Source: Candidatus Obscuribacterales bacterium
Lineage (GTDB): Bacteria > Cyanobacteriota > Vampirovibrionia > Obscuribacterales > Obscuribacteraceae
Assembly: GCA_020634035.1 (NCBI GenBank)
Contig: JACKCM010000007.1
Coordinates: forward strand, 124,001-188,000
Length of the DNA: 64,000 bases
Reading direction: 5' to 3'
In this document: one piece after another, positions 17,497-26,393 of the stretch
How positions within the stretch are numbered: the first letter of the stretch is position 1
Layout: each line of letters begins with the position of its first letter
Made by a program: the position numbers and the translations under genes
The notes under the pieces: generated by a model
Told to the model about the DNA's origin: nothing
What the model saw: the letters and a program-made list of their open reading frames with translations, nothing else
The model's database searches: none

Positions 17497-18804
17497 TTAG
17501 TGGAAGAAGCGCAGAAGTTTGTTTTTTCTATCTATCGTGTAGCGTTTTTTGCTGAGCAGATCCTGCCCGATCGCACTCAAGTCACCACCGCCGCCAACTT
17601 TGATTACAAAGTTCCGTTCGTAAATAGGACCTATCTTTATATCCACCGGCACTTGCTTGTAGACAACCTGACCTCCCACGCCCACACCGACAGTGGTGGG
17701 TGCGTCCTCCGGCACTCTTATGCCAAGTCGTCTGGCCGCATCATCAGATAGTATCGATCGGTAAGCGCCGGTATCGAGCAAGACTTCGATGTCTTTACCA
17801 TTTACCTTCATAATCACGTACTCACGCAGATTGCGCGTCACACAGGGGACATCGTAAAGATCACTTTTGCCAGTATTGGCATAGCTGCTGCCCTGGCTGC
17901 TTCGCTTCTTCATCACCAGGAATTTGCGAGCGCTGTTGCTGTGTATTTCGTATTCATAGCCTTTGAGAAAAGCCTGGCCCACCAGGGGGCGCAGGGTCAT
18001 ATTCTCTTCTATGGTGACCGGAAGAGTTCTCTCTAGATTGCCGATTCTGACCGGCATATTGCGGACCCAGATAGGGACTTTTTTATTGGCCCAACCGCTT
18101 GTATAGGCATCGAACTTACCGCGGGGGACTTCAACTCCGGCTGCTCTCAGATGATTGGCACCAAAGTGAGCACTGGCGCCAGTGTCGAAAATAGCCTGCA
18201 TTTTTCGTCCGTTCAGATAGATGTCGACCATCATATGACCGGAGTTGGGATCCAGATCGAAATAAATCGTATTCGACTGCGGTAATCTGGCCAGCTCACT
18301 GTCGGTGGTGGCAGATTGGGCAGATGTGCCAGAGGTGCCAGAGGTAGAATAATTCTGCGCACCTGCCGGGCTCTTATTCTCTAGCTTGACCAGCTTGCTC
18401 GAGGTAAGGTTCTTCTCTGGCTGGGTTATTGAAGATTGGCTATCTATACGCGCGATCATCTGTTTGGCGTATTCCGCTTCTTTGCTCTCGGGAAATTTCT
18501 TTATAGTGAGACCGTACATGTGACGGGCTCTGGCAGGATAGGAAAGCTGGTAATAGCAGTTGCCCAGGTTGAAGTAATTGACCGGGTCCTTGCCGCCTTT
18601 TTCACTTTCGATCAAGCCGGTAAATGCTTTAGCCGCACTGAGAAACTTTTTGTTTTTATAAAGCTCCAGCGCATCGGGCTCTTTTGCCGAGGCCGAATTA
18701 GAACCAGAATCAGAACCAGGAACATAGCAAATTGCCAGGAGTGTCAAAACGCAGCATGCCAGGCTCAAATTCGATCTGGGTCTCGAGTTTAGTTGCATCA
18801 ACAA
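17497..18804 (-). CDS. Exported TPR protein with two retropepsin-type aspartic protease domains
   Basis: A 435-residue protein. A signal peptide (LSLACCVLTLLAICYVPG) is followed by a short TPR-like helical region (about 45-120), then two clan AA aspartic-protease domains. The first has YFDLDPNSGHMMVDIYLNG and active-site AIFDTGASAHF (Asp207). The second has CVTRNLREYVIMKVNG and VLLDTGAYRSIL (Asp344), ending SAIGQDLLSKKRYTID. Each has the hydrophobic-Asp-Thr-Gly-Ala signature. Single-domain bacterial relatives would need to dimerise; here both halves are on one chain. The start could be the second ATG two codons later. It is the first gene of a leftward pair with the SseB-like gene. Substrates are unknown. 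Confidence 0.87.
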   Translation of the reverse strand: MLMQLNSRPRSNLSLACCVLTLLAICYVPGSDSGSNSASAKEPDALELYKNKKFLSAAKAFTGLIESEKGGKDPVNYFNLGNCYYQLSYPARARHMYGLTIKKFPESKEAEYAKQMIARIDSQSSITQPEKNLTSSKLVKLENKSPAGAQNYSTSGTSGTSAQSATTDSELARLPQSNTIYFDLDPNSGHMMVDIYLNGRKMQAIFDTGASAHFGANHLRAAGVEVPRGKFDAYTSGWANKKVPIWVRNMPVRIGNLERTLPVTIEENMTLRPLVGQAFLKGYEYEIHSNSARKFLVMKKRSSQGSSYANTGKSDLYDVPCVTRNLREYVIMKVNGKDIEVLLDTGAYRSILSDDAARRLGIRVPEDAPTTVGVGVGGQVVYKQVPVDIKIGPIYERNFVIKVGGGGDLSAIGQDLLSKKRYTIDRKNKLLRFFH

Positions 18805-18825
18805 AAGGGTCCTTAGATGAAGGGT

Positions 18826-18856
18826 GTAGGTCAGATTTTAGCTTACTCTGACCTAC
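18826..18856 (-). other. Perfect 10-base stem-loop spanning a stop codon
   Basis: GTAGGTCAGA (18826-18835) and TCTGACCTAC (18847-18856) pair exactly around an 11-base loop. The right arm contains the stop codon of the leftward secreted-protein gene (18853-18855). There is no U-tract on the leftward side. It could be a Rho-dependent or mRNA 3'-end-stabilising hairpin, or a protein site. Confidence 0.5.
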
Positions 18857-19602
18857 CAGTTTACCCGACCCTGGACTCTGGTGTTTGAAGTTCCGGAATT
18901 GCGCTCGACTATATATCCGCCGCCGCCTGATTTATAGGGTTTGTATTTGAGGGTGGTCACTGGAGCAGCCAGGGCTGCTTCGACCTGGGGAGCGGTCAGG
19001 CTGGCTTCGGTTCTTCTTTCTGCTAGATTAGCCGCAGTAGAAGGAGATCCCAGAGCAATCTCATTTTTCTTGTGATAGAGCTGCCCATCTATATTATTTG
19101 TCTGCTTCCCTGTCCTCATGCCGATTGTGGTCTTTTGATTATTCAGTCCGATATCAGTCCTGTTATTTGTATTGTTCGTCGCAACTGGTCTCTGGGCGGG
19201 TAGATGTACCGGCTTTTTATAGACCGACTTCGGTCTTTGATAAGTTACGTAGGCCGGTTTAGCCTGGACCGGGCGGTATCTGACATATTTGTCGGCGATT
19301 TTATTGACTGTTTTCTGATTCGGCTGCTGTTTCTGTGGTGCTCTGGCCTTGCCTTTGACTGAATGTTTTGTCGGACGCACCATGTTCATGCCCTGAACAT
19401 TGGCGTACATGGGATTCCAGTGATAATTTTTGAGATTCGGATAGCTTTTCACAATGCCGTGCTGCCAGCCTTTGATCTCTACCGTGCCTACCGTTACCCT
19501 GTTCGGTCTCGACCCGTCATGGCGAGCCTTCCCCCGGGCAAGGGTTGGAGCCCCGACAAAGAGGAGCACGGATAAAACTAGCACTAGAAACTGCTTGAGC
19601 AT
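18853..19602 (-). CDS. Secreted basic low-complexity protein
   Basis: 249 residues with a clear signal peptide (MLKQFLVLVLSVLLFVGAP, cleavage near LARG). The mature protein is strongly basic and rich in Lys, Pro, Gln, Asn, Tyr and Thr, with short repetitive pieces (RYRPVQAKPAYVTYQRPKS). It has no recognisable domain and no cysteines, so it is likely unstructured or wall/envelope associated. It ends in a hairpin over its stop. It lies upstream of the retropepsin gene in the same direction, 48 bases apart, and so could be cotranscribed or be a substrate; that is speculation. Family unrecognised. Confidence 0.72.
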   Translation of the reverse strand: MLKQFLVLVLSVLLFVGAPTLARGKARHDGSRPNRVTVGTVEIKGWQHGIVKSYPNLKNYHWNPMYANVQGMNMVRPTKHSVKGKARAPQKQQPNQKTVNKIADKYVRYRPVQAKPAYVTYQRPKSVYKKPVHLPAQRPVATNNTNNRTDIGLNNQKTTIGMRTGKQTNNIDGQLYHKKNEIALGSPSTAANLAERRTEASLTAPQVEAALAAPVTTLKYKPYKSGGGGYIVERNSGTSNTRVQGRVNW

Positions 19603-19705
19603 TTTTGATTTGTTTTGAGCGAGCTGTGAGCGATATTCTTATGTATACAAAAGCCAGGTAAGGTAGTCTATGGGGAAATTACCATCAAGGGAGGACAGGC
19701 ATTAA

Positions 19706-20605
19706 ATGACAGCGGATTCGGGAGTATCACTGGCGTTTTTAGGCATGGGTATCATGGGTGCCTCCATGGCTGCAAATCTAAGCAAGGCAGGCTTTTCGGT
19801 TAAAGTATGGAACCGCAGCCCGGGCAAGCCGGGGCTGAAGAAGGCGCTTGCGGCAGGATGCCGGGGGGCTGAGTCGATAAAGGACTGTGTGGCCGATGCT
19901 TCTATCATCTTTTCCTGTCTGGGCGATGTCGAGGATGTGAAGGCAGTGCTGGCGGAGTCCGGCGGAGTGGTGGATTTTGCCCCTGAAAGCGCCCTGGTTG
20001 TGGACTTTTCTACCATCGGACCCCGGGCTGCCCGGGAAATCTGGGAAACTCTGGCGAAATCCCCTGCCCGCTTGCGTTTTCTGGATGCGCCGGTTACCGG
20101 AGGCGACATCGGAGCGGCAAACGGCACCCTGACCATAATGCTGGGTGGCGAGAGAGCCGATTTTGACGAGGCTCTGCCCTATCTTTCTAAAATGGGCAAA
20201 GTCATAGAGTATTGTGGACCGGCAGGTTCTGGTCAGGCTTTGAAGCTTGCCAATCAGGTTCTCTGTGCCGTCAATATGCTGGCGGTTTCAGAAGCCCTGT
20301 CTCTGGCGGAGCGCTTTGAAATCGAGCCCTCTCTGGTGGTCGATGTCCTGAAAGAAGGCGCCGGTGGCTCCTGGGCCCTTGCCAATCTGGGGGCGAGAAT
20401 CATCAAAGATGATCTGGCCCCGGGTTTTATGCTGAAGCACATGATCAAAGACCTGCGGCTCATTCATGATAATGCCGACGGCGCCGCTCTCAATTTGCCT
20501 GCTATGGAGATGGCTGAATCTATGTTCAAAGAGCTGGTGGAAGCCGATGGCGAGGCGGCAGAAGGCTTCGGAACCCAGGCGATGATCGAGGTCTATCGCA
20601 GATAA
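19706..20605 (+). CDS. Beta-hydroxyacid dehydrogenase (3-hydroxyisobutyrate dehydrogenase family)
   Basis: An NAD(P)-dependent oxidoreductase of 299 residues. The Rossmann motif is FLGMGIMGASMA near residue 11, the substrate loop is DAPVTGGDIGA (family DAPVSGG), and the catalytic Lys is in GSGQALKLANQ (GxxxKxxN). The C-terminal helical domain has the KDLRL cofactor-side motif. Possible substrates are 3-hydroxyisobutyrate, tartronate semialdehyde, glyoxylate/succinic semialdehyde or an imine; sequence alone does not decide. A good ribosome site (GGGAGGAC) lies about ten bases before the ATG at 19706. It is followed by a hairpin terminator. Confidence 0.88.
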   Translation: MTADSGVSLAFLGMGIMGASMAANLSKAGFSVKVWNRSPGKPGLKKALAAGCRGAESIKDCVADASIIFSCLGDVEDVKAVLAESGGVVDFAPESALVVDFSTIGPRAAREIWETLAKSPARLRFLDAPVTGGDIGAANGTLTIMLGGERADFDEALPYLSKMGKVIEYCGPAGSGQALKLANQVLCAVNMLAVSEALSLAERFEIEPSLVVDVLKEGAGGSWALANLGARIIKDDLAPGFMLKHMIKDLRLIHDNADGAALNLPAMEMAESMFKELVEADGEAAEGFGTQAMIEVYRR

Positions 20606-20616
20606 GATATTTAAAC

Positions 20617-20639
20617 AAAAGCCTAACTTGCTGGCTTTT
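20617..20639 (+). terminator. Probable intrinsic terminator after the dehydrogenase
   Basis: AAAAGCC (20617-20623) pairs with GGCTTTT (20633-20639) around a 9-base loop, 11 bases past the stop. The U-run is within the stem, so strength is uncertain. Confidence 0.45.
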
Positions 20640-20700
20640 CGCCCGCATAAATTGGAGAATTGAGCAGTCAAAATGCCAGGGATATTGCGGGGGATTGAGC

Positions 20701-21615
20701 ATGAAACGATGCAATTACAGTCTTCATGCCGGAAGAGCGCTTACCCTCTTCATGGGCTTGTCCGTAATCGTAGCTTTGATGGCGACGCTGGCAGCCTGCA
20801 ATTTAAGAAGCAATAAAGATCCCCGGGCTGAAACCCCAATGGTGTCGGTGGAAGGCTCGGACACCATGGAGACTATGCTGGAAGCCTGGCGTAAAGCCTT
20901 TATGAAAGAGAATCCGACGGTGCCGGTCTCTGTCACCTGTGCCGATTCGGGCAAGGGTATAAGGGCTCTCATCGACCGAACCACTGATGTGGCAGCCGCT
21001 TCCCGGGATATCACCACCACCGAGCGCGCCCTCATGCACAATGAAGGCATGAAATTGAGCCGCTCTATGGTAGCGCTTGATTCTATCGCGGTGATTGTAA
21101 ATCCTAAGAATCAGGTAAATGAGATAACCATCCCCAACTTGCTCAAGGTCTATTCCGGAGAGATAACAGACTGGGGCGACCTGGGCGGAGTTGCCGGGGA
21201 GAAAATAGTGGTGCTCAATAGAGAAGAGCAGTCCGGCACCTATCGCTATTTCACCGAGCACGTCATGAAACGAATCGATGAGAAAGTAGTTCCTTACAGC
21301 AAAGACAATAAGGTGATGACCTCGAACGAGGCTATGCTTGCCGGTGTCGATGCCAATGAGAATTCCATCGGTTATTGCGGGCTGGGTATTGCGCTCAAGT
21401 CGAAAGCCAAGACCCTTGATATAAAGCTGCTCTCGACCTCTACCGCCGTCAAGCCGACCCTCGACAGTATCTCTTCTAACTATCCTCTAAGCCGACCGCT
21501 CTATCTTTTTTACGATGTCGATCCCAAGCCTACTGTGAAGCAGTTCGTCGACTTTTGTATGAGCAAAGAAGGCCAGAAAATCGTTCGGGAGAACGGTTAT
21601 CTGGGCATCAAATAG
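20701..21615 (+). CDS. PstS-like phosphate-binding lipoprotein
   Basis: A periplasmic substrate-binding protein. From the ATG at 20701 it has a lipoprotein signal (LSVIVALMATLAAC with the lipobox Cys near residue 32), then the PstS-family fold. The phosphate-binding signatures are VEGSDTMETMLEAW, ADSGKGIRALI and LNREEQSGTYRYFTE, followed by NSIGYCGLGIA. Length is 304 residues. The GGGGG run before TTGAGC suggests ribosome binding; the TTG six bases upstream is a possible alternative. No pstC, pstA or pstB genes are adjacent, so it either serves a transporter encoded elsewhere or acts as a phosphate sensor or scavenger. In a lineage suspected to accumulate polyphosphate this could matter, but that is inference. 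Confidence 0.87.
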   Translation: MKRCNYSLHAGRALTLFMGLSVIVALMATLAACNLRSNKDPRAETPMVSVEGSDTMETMLEAWRKAFMKENPTVPVSVTCADSGKGIRALIDRTTDVAAASRDITTTERALMHNEGMKLSRSMVALDSIAVIVNPKNQVNEITIPNLLKVYSGEITDWGDLGGVAGEKIVVLNREEQSGTYRYFTEHVMKRIDEKVVPYSKDNKVMTSNEAMLAGVDANENSIGYCGLGIALKSKAKTLDIKLLSTSTAVKPTLDSISSNYPLSRPLYLFYDVDPKPTVKQFVDFCMSKEGQKIVRENGYLGIK

Positions 21616-21654
21616 TTTTTTTTTCGGACTCTCTTCTTTAGGTATCTTTAGCTA

Positions 21655-24600
21655 ATGTCAGATTTTTTGAGAGCGATCGAAGAGAAAGTCCTCATTTTCG
21701 ATGGGGCCATGGGGACCTCTATCCATAAGCTCGATCTGACTTTAGAAGATTATCTCGGTTATGAGAACTGTCCTGAAATCCTGGTTGAATCTAGACCCGA
21801 TGCTATCGCTTCGATTCATGAGTCGTTCTATAAAGTCGGTTGTGACGCGGTAGAAACGGATACTTTCGGTGGATCACCGGTGGTGCTTTCTGAATTCGAC
21901 CTGGCGGAAAGAGCCTATGAACTGAATAAAAAAGCCGCTGAGCTGGCGGTGACAGTGGCGAGGGACTATTCGCAGTCCGGTCAGCGCCGCTTCGTCTCGG
22001 GCTCCATCGGACCGACGACTAAATTGCCTTCTTTAGGTCATATCACTTTCAAGGCCATGAAAGATGCCTACTATGAACAGGTGCGCGGCCTGGTCGATGG
22101 CGGTGTCGATGTTTTGCAGTTCGAGACCGGCCAGGATCTTATGCAAGCCAAGGCTGCTGTCATAGCCATAGAAGAATACTTGCGCAAGGTCGGTAAAAAA
22201 ATCCCGATCATAGTCCAGGTCACCATAGAAGCACCACCCCTTTCGACGATGCTGGTGGGCTCGGATATCTCCTGTGCCCTGACCACTCTCACCTCTTTTC
22301 CTGTGGATGTCATCGGTATCAACTGTGCCACCGGCCCCGATGAGATGGTCGATCATATTCGTTATCTTTGCGCCAGCACCCCCCGCTATGTCTCGGTGCT
22401 GCCCAATGCCGGCTTGCCGGAGAATGTCGACGGCGAGACCGTCTATAAGCTCACCCCCGATGAACTAGCCAATCATCTGAAACACTTCGCCGTGGAAGAA
22501 GGAGTGAATATTGTCGGCGGCTGCTGTGGTACCACTCCGGAACATCTAGAGCGAGTCGTGCAGGTACTGGGCAATGTCGCTCCGAAGAAACGCAATGGAG
22601 TCTATCTGCCTTCGGTGGCCAGCATCTATACCAGTGTACCCCTGGAGATAGACAATCCCCCTTTGATTGTCGGAGAGCGCACCAATACCAATGGCAGTCG
22701 CAAGTTCAAGAAGCTGCTCGAAAAAGAAGACCTGGACGGCATGGTCTCGATGGCGAGGGGCCAGGAGAAAGAAGGTGCCCATGTCCTCGACGTTTGTACC
22801 GCCTATGTAGGCAGGGACGAAGAGGCGGATATGATCCGTTTTATTCGACGGCTCAATACCGAGCTATCCATTCCAATAATGATCGACACCACCGAGTATC
22901 CTGTGCTCGATAGCGCCTTGCAGTGCATCGCCGGCAAGCCCATCGTCAACTCAATAAATCTAGAAGACGGTGTCGACTCTATGAAAGAGAAGCTGGCACT
23001 GATCACTAAATATGGTGCTGCTACCGTCGCTCTCACCATTGACGAAGAAGGGATGGCCAAGACCCTGGATAGAAAAGTCGAGGTCGCCAGAAGAATCTAC
23101 GACTTTTGTATCGAGGCGGGAATGCCTCCCAGCGACATTATTTTCGACGCGCTTACTTTTACTCTTTCTACCGGTAACGATGACGACAGACGTCTTGGGC
23201 TCGAGACTTTAGAAGCGATAAAAGAGATCAAAAGCGCTCTACCCGGAGTCAAAACCATTCTCGGGGTGAGCAACATCTCTTTCGGTTTTGATCAGGGTAT
23301 TCGTCAGATTCTAAACTCTGTTTTTCTGCACTATGCTGTTGAGTATGGTCTCGATATGGCCATAGTGAACGCCCAGAAAATAATGCCCCTTTTCAAAATC
23401 GACGAAGAAGAAAGAGAGTTTCACCGCAGGCTTATATTCGATGAGCGCACTAAAGACTATGATCCGCTCTTCGCTTTATTAGATCATTACAAGAAGAAAC
23501 AGGCATCCGGTGAAACCGAGAAGAAGGCGAAGCGCCCGGAAAGAATCGAAGAAGTCCTCGAGAATCGCATCATCGACGGTGATCGGGTGGAGCTGGAGAA
23601 AGATCTGGATATTGCGCTTAAGACTTACAAGCCGCTGGATGTAATCAACAAGATTCTTCTAAACGGCATGAAAGTGGTGGGAGATCTTTTCGGCGCCGGC
23701 AAGATGCAGCTGCCCTTTGTTCTGCAATCCGCCGAGACCATGAAAGCGGCTGTCGCTTATTTAGAGCGCTTTATGGAAAAAGTCGAAGGACAGGAACGCG
23801 GCATCATGGTACTGGCTACGGTGAAAGGCGATGTCCATGATATCGGCAAGAACCTGGTCGATATCATATTGAGCAATAACGGCTACAAGGTCGTCAACCT
23901 GGGAATAAAACAACCGATAGAAAACATCATCGCCGCTGTCCATGAACACAATGCCGACTGTATCGGCATGAGCGGGCTGTTGGTAAAATCGACGGTGATC
24001 ATGAAGGATAACCTCACGGTCTTGAATGAGCGTGGTATCGATCTTCCGGTGATTCTCGGCGGTGCCGCCCTGACTAGAAACTATGTGGAGACCGATTGTC
24101 GCAAGACGTACAACGGAAAGCTTTTTTATGGTCAGGATGCCTTCGATGACCTCAAGATCATGGAGATCCTGGCGCGAGCCAAAGAGGAAGGCAAGTCCTT
24201 GAAAGACTTTAGCGAGGCAGAGCTTCTTGGCGGTGCCGAAGTGGCCTCTTCTGTCTGTGAAGATGAACCTGAACTAGAATCTGAAAACGAAGCCGAGTCT
24301 AAATCTAATTCTGATTCTGATTCTGAAGTTGTTCAGAATAAATCGCAAACCCAGATTCTGGTTCGTTCTGATGTGGCTCGCGATGTCGCTGTACCCGAGC
24401 CGCCTTTCTGGGGCACTAAAGTCGTCGAAGACATAGATCCCTTTGACGTCTTTCCCTATATCAATCTCAATGTCTTGATTCGAGGACAGTGGAGAGTTCG
24501 CCAGGGTGATACTCCTCAACAAGAGTATGACCGGCTTTTAGAAGAGAAGATCTATCCGGTTTTAGAACGCTTAAAAGAAGAGTCGCGCAAGAACAAGCTT

Positions 24601-25212
24601 CTCAGGCCGAAGGCAGTCTATGGTTACTTCCCCTGTCAATCGGAATTCGATGATTTGATCATCTACGAAGAAGATCAAAAAACTGAGCGTCTGAGATTTA
24701 CCTTCCCCCGGCAGAGCCATGGCAGAAATCTCTGTATATCAGACTTCTTCGCCGCTAAAGAGGAAGGGCGAATGGACGTGCTTGCTTTGCAGCTTGCCAC
24801 TGTCGGTGAGCGGGCCACAGAATATTCTGAGGAGCTGTTTAACTCGGACAAATATTCGGACTATCTTTACTTTCATGGACTGGCTGTGGAGTCTGCCGAA
24901 GCCACCGCCGAGTATATTCACAAGCGAATAAGAACCGAACTTGGTTTTGTTTCTTCTGACGCCGACGATATGAACAAGCTCTTTCAGCAAGGTTATCGTG
25001 GTACCAGATATAGTTTCGGCTATCCTGCCTGTCCCAATCTAGAGGACCAGGCCAAGCTGTTTGATTTATTGGAGCCGGCAAGAATTGGAGTCGATCTCAC
25101 CGAAGAGTATCAGCTGGTGCCGGAGCAAAGTACTTCGGCGGTGGTTGTTCATCATCCTGAAGCCAAGTATTTCAATATCCTCAAACCAAAGCGTAAAGAG
25201 ACCGCTTCCTGA
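21655..25212 (+). CDS. metH: Cobalamin-dependent methionine synthase
   Basis: Transfers methyl from methyltetrahydrofolate through cobalamin to homocysteine. All four modules are present in 1185 residues. The homocysteine domain (1-320) has zinc ligands Cys224 and Cys290/Cys291 (GGCCGTTP). The pterin domain (about 335-590) has GERTNTNGSRKF and DVCTAYVGRDE. The B12 cap and Rossmann domain (about 625-860) has cobalt ligand His728 in DVHDIGKN. The SAM-dependent reactivation domain (about 905-1180) has RYSFGYPACPN near 1119. An acidic Ser/Glu/Asn/Asp linker (about 869-897) containing a hexanucleotide repeat separates the last two. The first domain is about as short as in YitJ-type methyltransferases. 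The reactivation domain being present implies flavodoxin/SAM repair. The short gap from the PstS gene gives no functional link. Confidence 0.95.
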   Translation: MSDFLRAIEEKVLIFDGAMGTSIHKLDLTLEDYLGYENCPEILVESRPDAIASIHESFYKVGCDAVETDTFGGSPVVLSEFDLAERAYELNKKAAELAVTVARDYSQSGQRRFVSGSIGPTTKLPSLGHITFKAMKDAYYEQVRGLVDGGVDVLQFETGQDLMQAKAAVIAIEEYLRKVGKKIPIIVQVTIEAPPLSTMLVGSDISCALTTLTSFPVDVIGINCATGPDEMVDHIRYLCASTPRYVSVLPNAGLPENVDGETVYKLTPDELANHLKHFAVEEGVNIVGGCCGTTPEHLERVVQVLGNVAPKKRNGVYLPSVASIYTSVPLEIDNPPLIVGERTNTNGSRKFKKLLEKEDLDGMVSMARGQEKEGAHVLDVCTAYVGRDEEADMIRFIRRLNTELSIPIMIDTTEYPVLDSALQCIAGKPIVNSINLEDGVDSMKEKLALITKYGAATVALTIDEEGMAKTLDRKVEVARRIYDFCIEAGMPPSDIIFDALTFTLSTGNDDDRRLGLETLEAIKEIKSALPGVKTILGVSNISFGFDQGIRQILNSVFLHYAVEYGLDMAIVNAQKIMPLFKIDEEEREFHRRLIFDERTKDYDPLFALLDHYKKKQASGETEKKAKRPERIEEVLENRIIDGDRVELEKDLDIALKTYKPLDVINKILLNGMKVVGDLFGAGKMQLPFVLQSAETMKAAVAYLERFMEKVEGQERGIMVLATVKGDVHDIGKNLVDIILSNNGYKVVNLGIKQPIENIIAAVHEHNADCIGMSGLLVKSTVIMKDNLTVLNERGIDLPVILGGAALTRNYVETDCRKTYNGKLFYGQDAFDDLKIMEILARAKEEGKSLKDFSEAELLGGAEVASSVCEDEPELESENEAESKSNSDSDSEVVQNKSQTQILVRSDVARDVAVPEPPFWGTKVVEDIDPFDVFPYINLNVLIRGQWRVRQGDTPQQEYDRLLEEKIYPVLERLKEESRKNKLLRPKAVYGYFPCQSEFDDLIIYEEDQKTERLRFTFPRQSHGRNLCISDFFAAKEEGRMDVLALQLATVGERATEYSEELFNSDKYSDYLYFHGLAVESAEATAEYIHKRIRTELGFVSSDADDMNKLFQQGYRGTRYSFGYPACPNLEDQAKLFDLLEPARIGVDLTEEYQLVPEQSTSAVVVHHPEAKYFNILKPKRKETAS
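24308..24325 (+). repeat. Hexanucleotide repeat (ATTCTG)3 in metH
   Basis: Three exact ATTCTG units encode part of a Ser-Asp-Ser-Asp linker between the B12 and reactivation domains. This resembles slippage-generated linkers seen in three other genes of the window. Confidence 0.6.
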
Positions 25213-25232
25213 GAAGATGATAGAATTCAGCC

Positions 25233-26393
25233 ATGTCGAGATTGAGATTCTTTCCACTAAGAATTAGTTCTTTTTCGTGGTCCCGGATTGTAGCCGCTAC
25301 GGCTTTAGTAGCTTCACTGGCGGGACCGGCTGCTCTCGGGCAGAATTTGCAGGGCGGCCAGATTTTTCAGGCCATGGCCAACTCTTACTACAAAAAGAAG
25401 CAGTACATACCTGCCGCCGCTCAGTATATGGAAGCCTGGCGGGTAGAGCCTGAGAATGCTACCGCTGCCTACTATGCCGCCTATTGCCTCTATATGGGAG
25501 GCAGGAAGGATGACTCTATCAAAACTTTCTGGCTGGTGGTCGATAAGTTTCCGAATCGCAAAGAAGGTCAGAATGCAAAAGCTTTTCTTCAGCGTATAGA
25601 TCCAGCTTTCAATCGCCATGGCGGAGATGCCAGAAAGGCTCTTGCCTCTTCGGTCGTTCCCGCTTCTAGCGGCAGCAGCAGTACCGCTGCCAGGAGTGCC
25701 GGTTCTGGCGCTAGAACCTCGGAGAAGAAGAGTCTTTCTAATGAACAGCTGGTGAAATCGATGCTGGAGATTCATAAACCCCGGGGTAAAATTCCTGCTG
25801 TCAGCGACAGTTTTGTCAAAGGGGTAGAGGGCATCATGGTCGCTTTGCCCAGGTATGTGCTGTTGATGATGCACGACAGAAACGCGCGCATTCACCTGGT
25901 GCCGGCGCTTGTCGAAACCGACTATCGTATGCAGAATGTTCGACCGAGAGGTTATTCGGAAGGCTCTAGCTGGCAGAACAGCAATGCCATGTGTTCTGGT
26001 CGTAATCTGTATATTGCGCAATACAGGCTCGATTCTCGCAGCGGCAATTTTGTTACCGCTGCTACCGAGATCGGTTCCATACGGCATGAGACCGGACATT
26101 GTATAGATCATTGTCTCGGTTATATAAGCCAGCAAGATAAGTTTCGCCACCCATATAGATTGGCTGCAGCCAGAGTACCTGCCGAGGACCGGCAGCGCCT
26201 GGATTATTTTTTGCAGGTTGCAAGCGGCGGTTCCTCTGAGACTTTTGCCGAATTGTGTTGTGCTCGATTCGGTGGAGAGACTGATGAATGGCGGATTAAG
26301 ACCTGTTCAATGGTAAAGTCCTATTTCAAAGAGCCCGATGCCATAATCGGAAGCTATCTCAAACAGATTGAAGAAAAATACAAAGATGACTGA
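25233..26393 (+). CDS. Exported HETGH zinc-metalloprotease candidate with TPR-like region
   Basis: A 386-residue exported protein. The signal peptide (RIVAATALVASLAGPAALG) is followed by a TPR-like helical pair (about 45-125), a Ser/Ala-rich linker (140-170), and a C-terminal domain with a zincin motif HETGH at 285-289. Glu336 and Glu340 in SSETFAELC are possible third metal ligands, a spacing like anthrax-lethal-factor-type peptidases. Nothing else in the family is certain. Paired cysteines (Cys290, Cys294, Cys342, Cys343) suit an oxidising compartment. It begins 20 bases after metH and precedes the macroglobulin gene, so protease and trap-like protein may be functionally linked. Pseudoenzyme status cannot be excluded. 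Confidence 0.8.
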   Translation: MSRLRFFPLRISSFSWSRIVAATALVASLAGPAALGQNLQGGQIFQAMANSYYKKKQYIPAAAQYMEAWRVEPENATAAYYAAYCLYMGGRKDDSIKTFWLVVDKFPNRKEGQNAKAFLQRIDPAFNRHGGDARKALASSVVPASSGSSSTAARSAGSGARTSEKKSLSNEQLVKSMLEIHKPRGKIPAVSDSFVKGVEGIMVALPRYVLLMMHDRNARIHLVPALVETDYRMQNVRPRGYSEGSSWQNSNAMCSGRNLYIAQYRLDSRSGNFVTAATEIGSIRHETGHCIDHCLGYISQQDKFRHPYRLAAARVPAEDRQRLDYFLQVASGGSSETFAELCCARFGGETDEWRIKTCSMVKSYFKEPDAIIGSYLKQIEEKYKDD

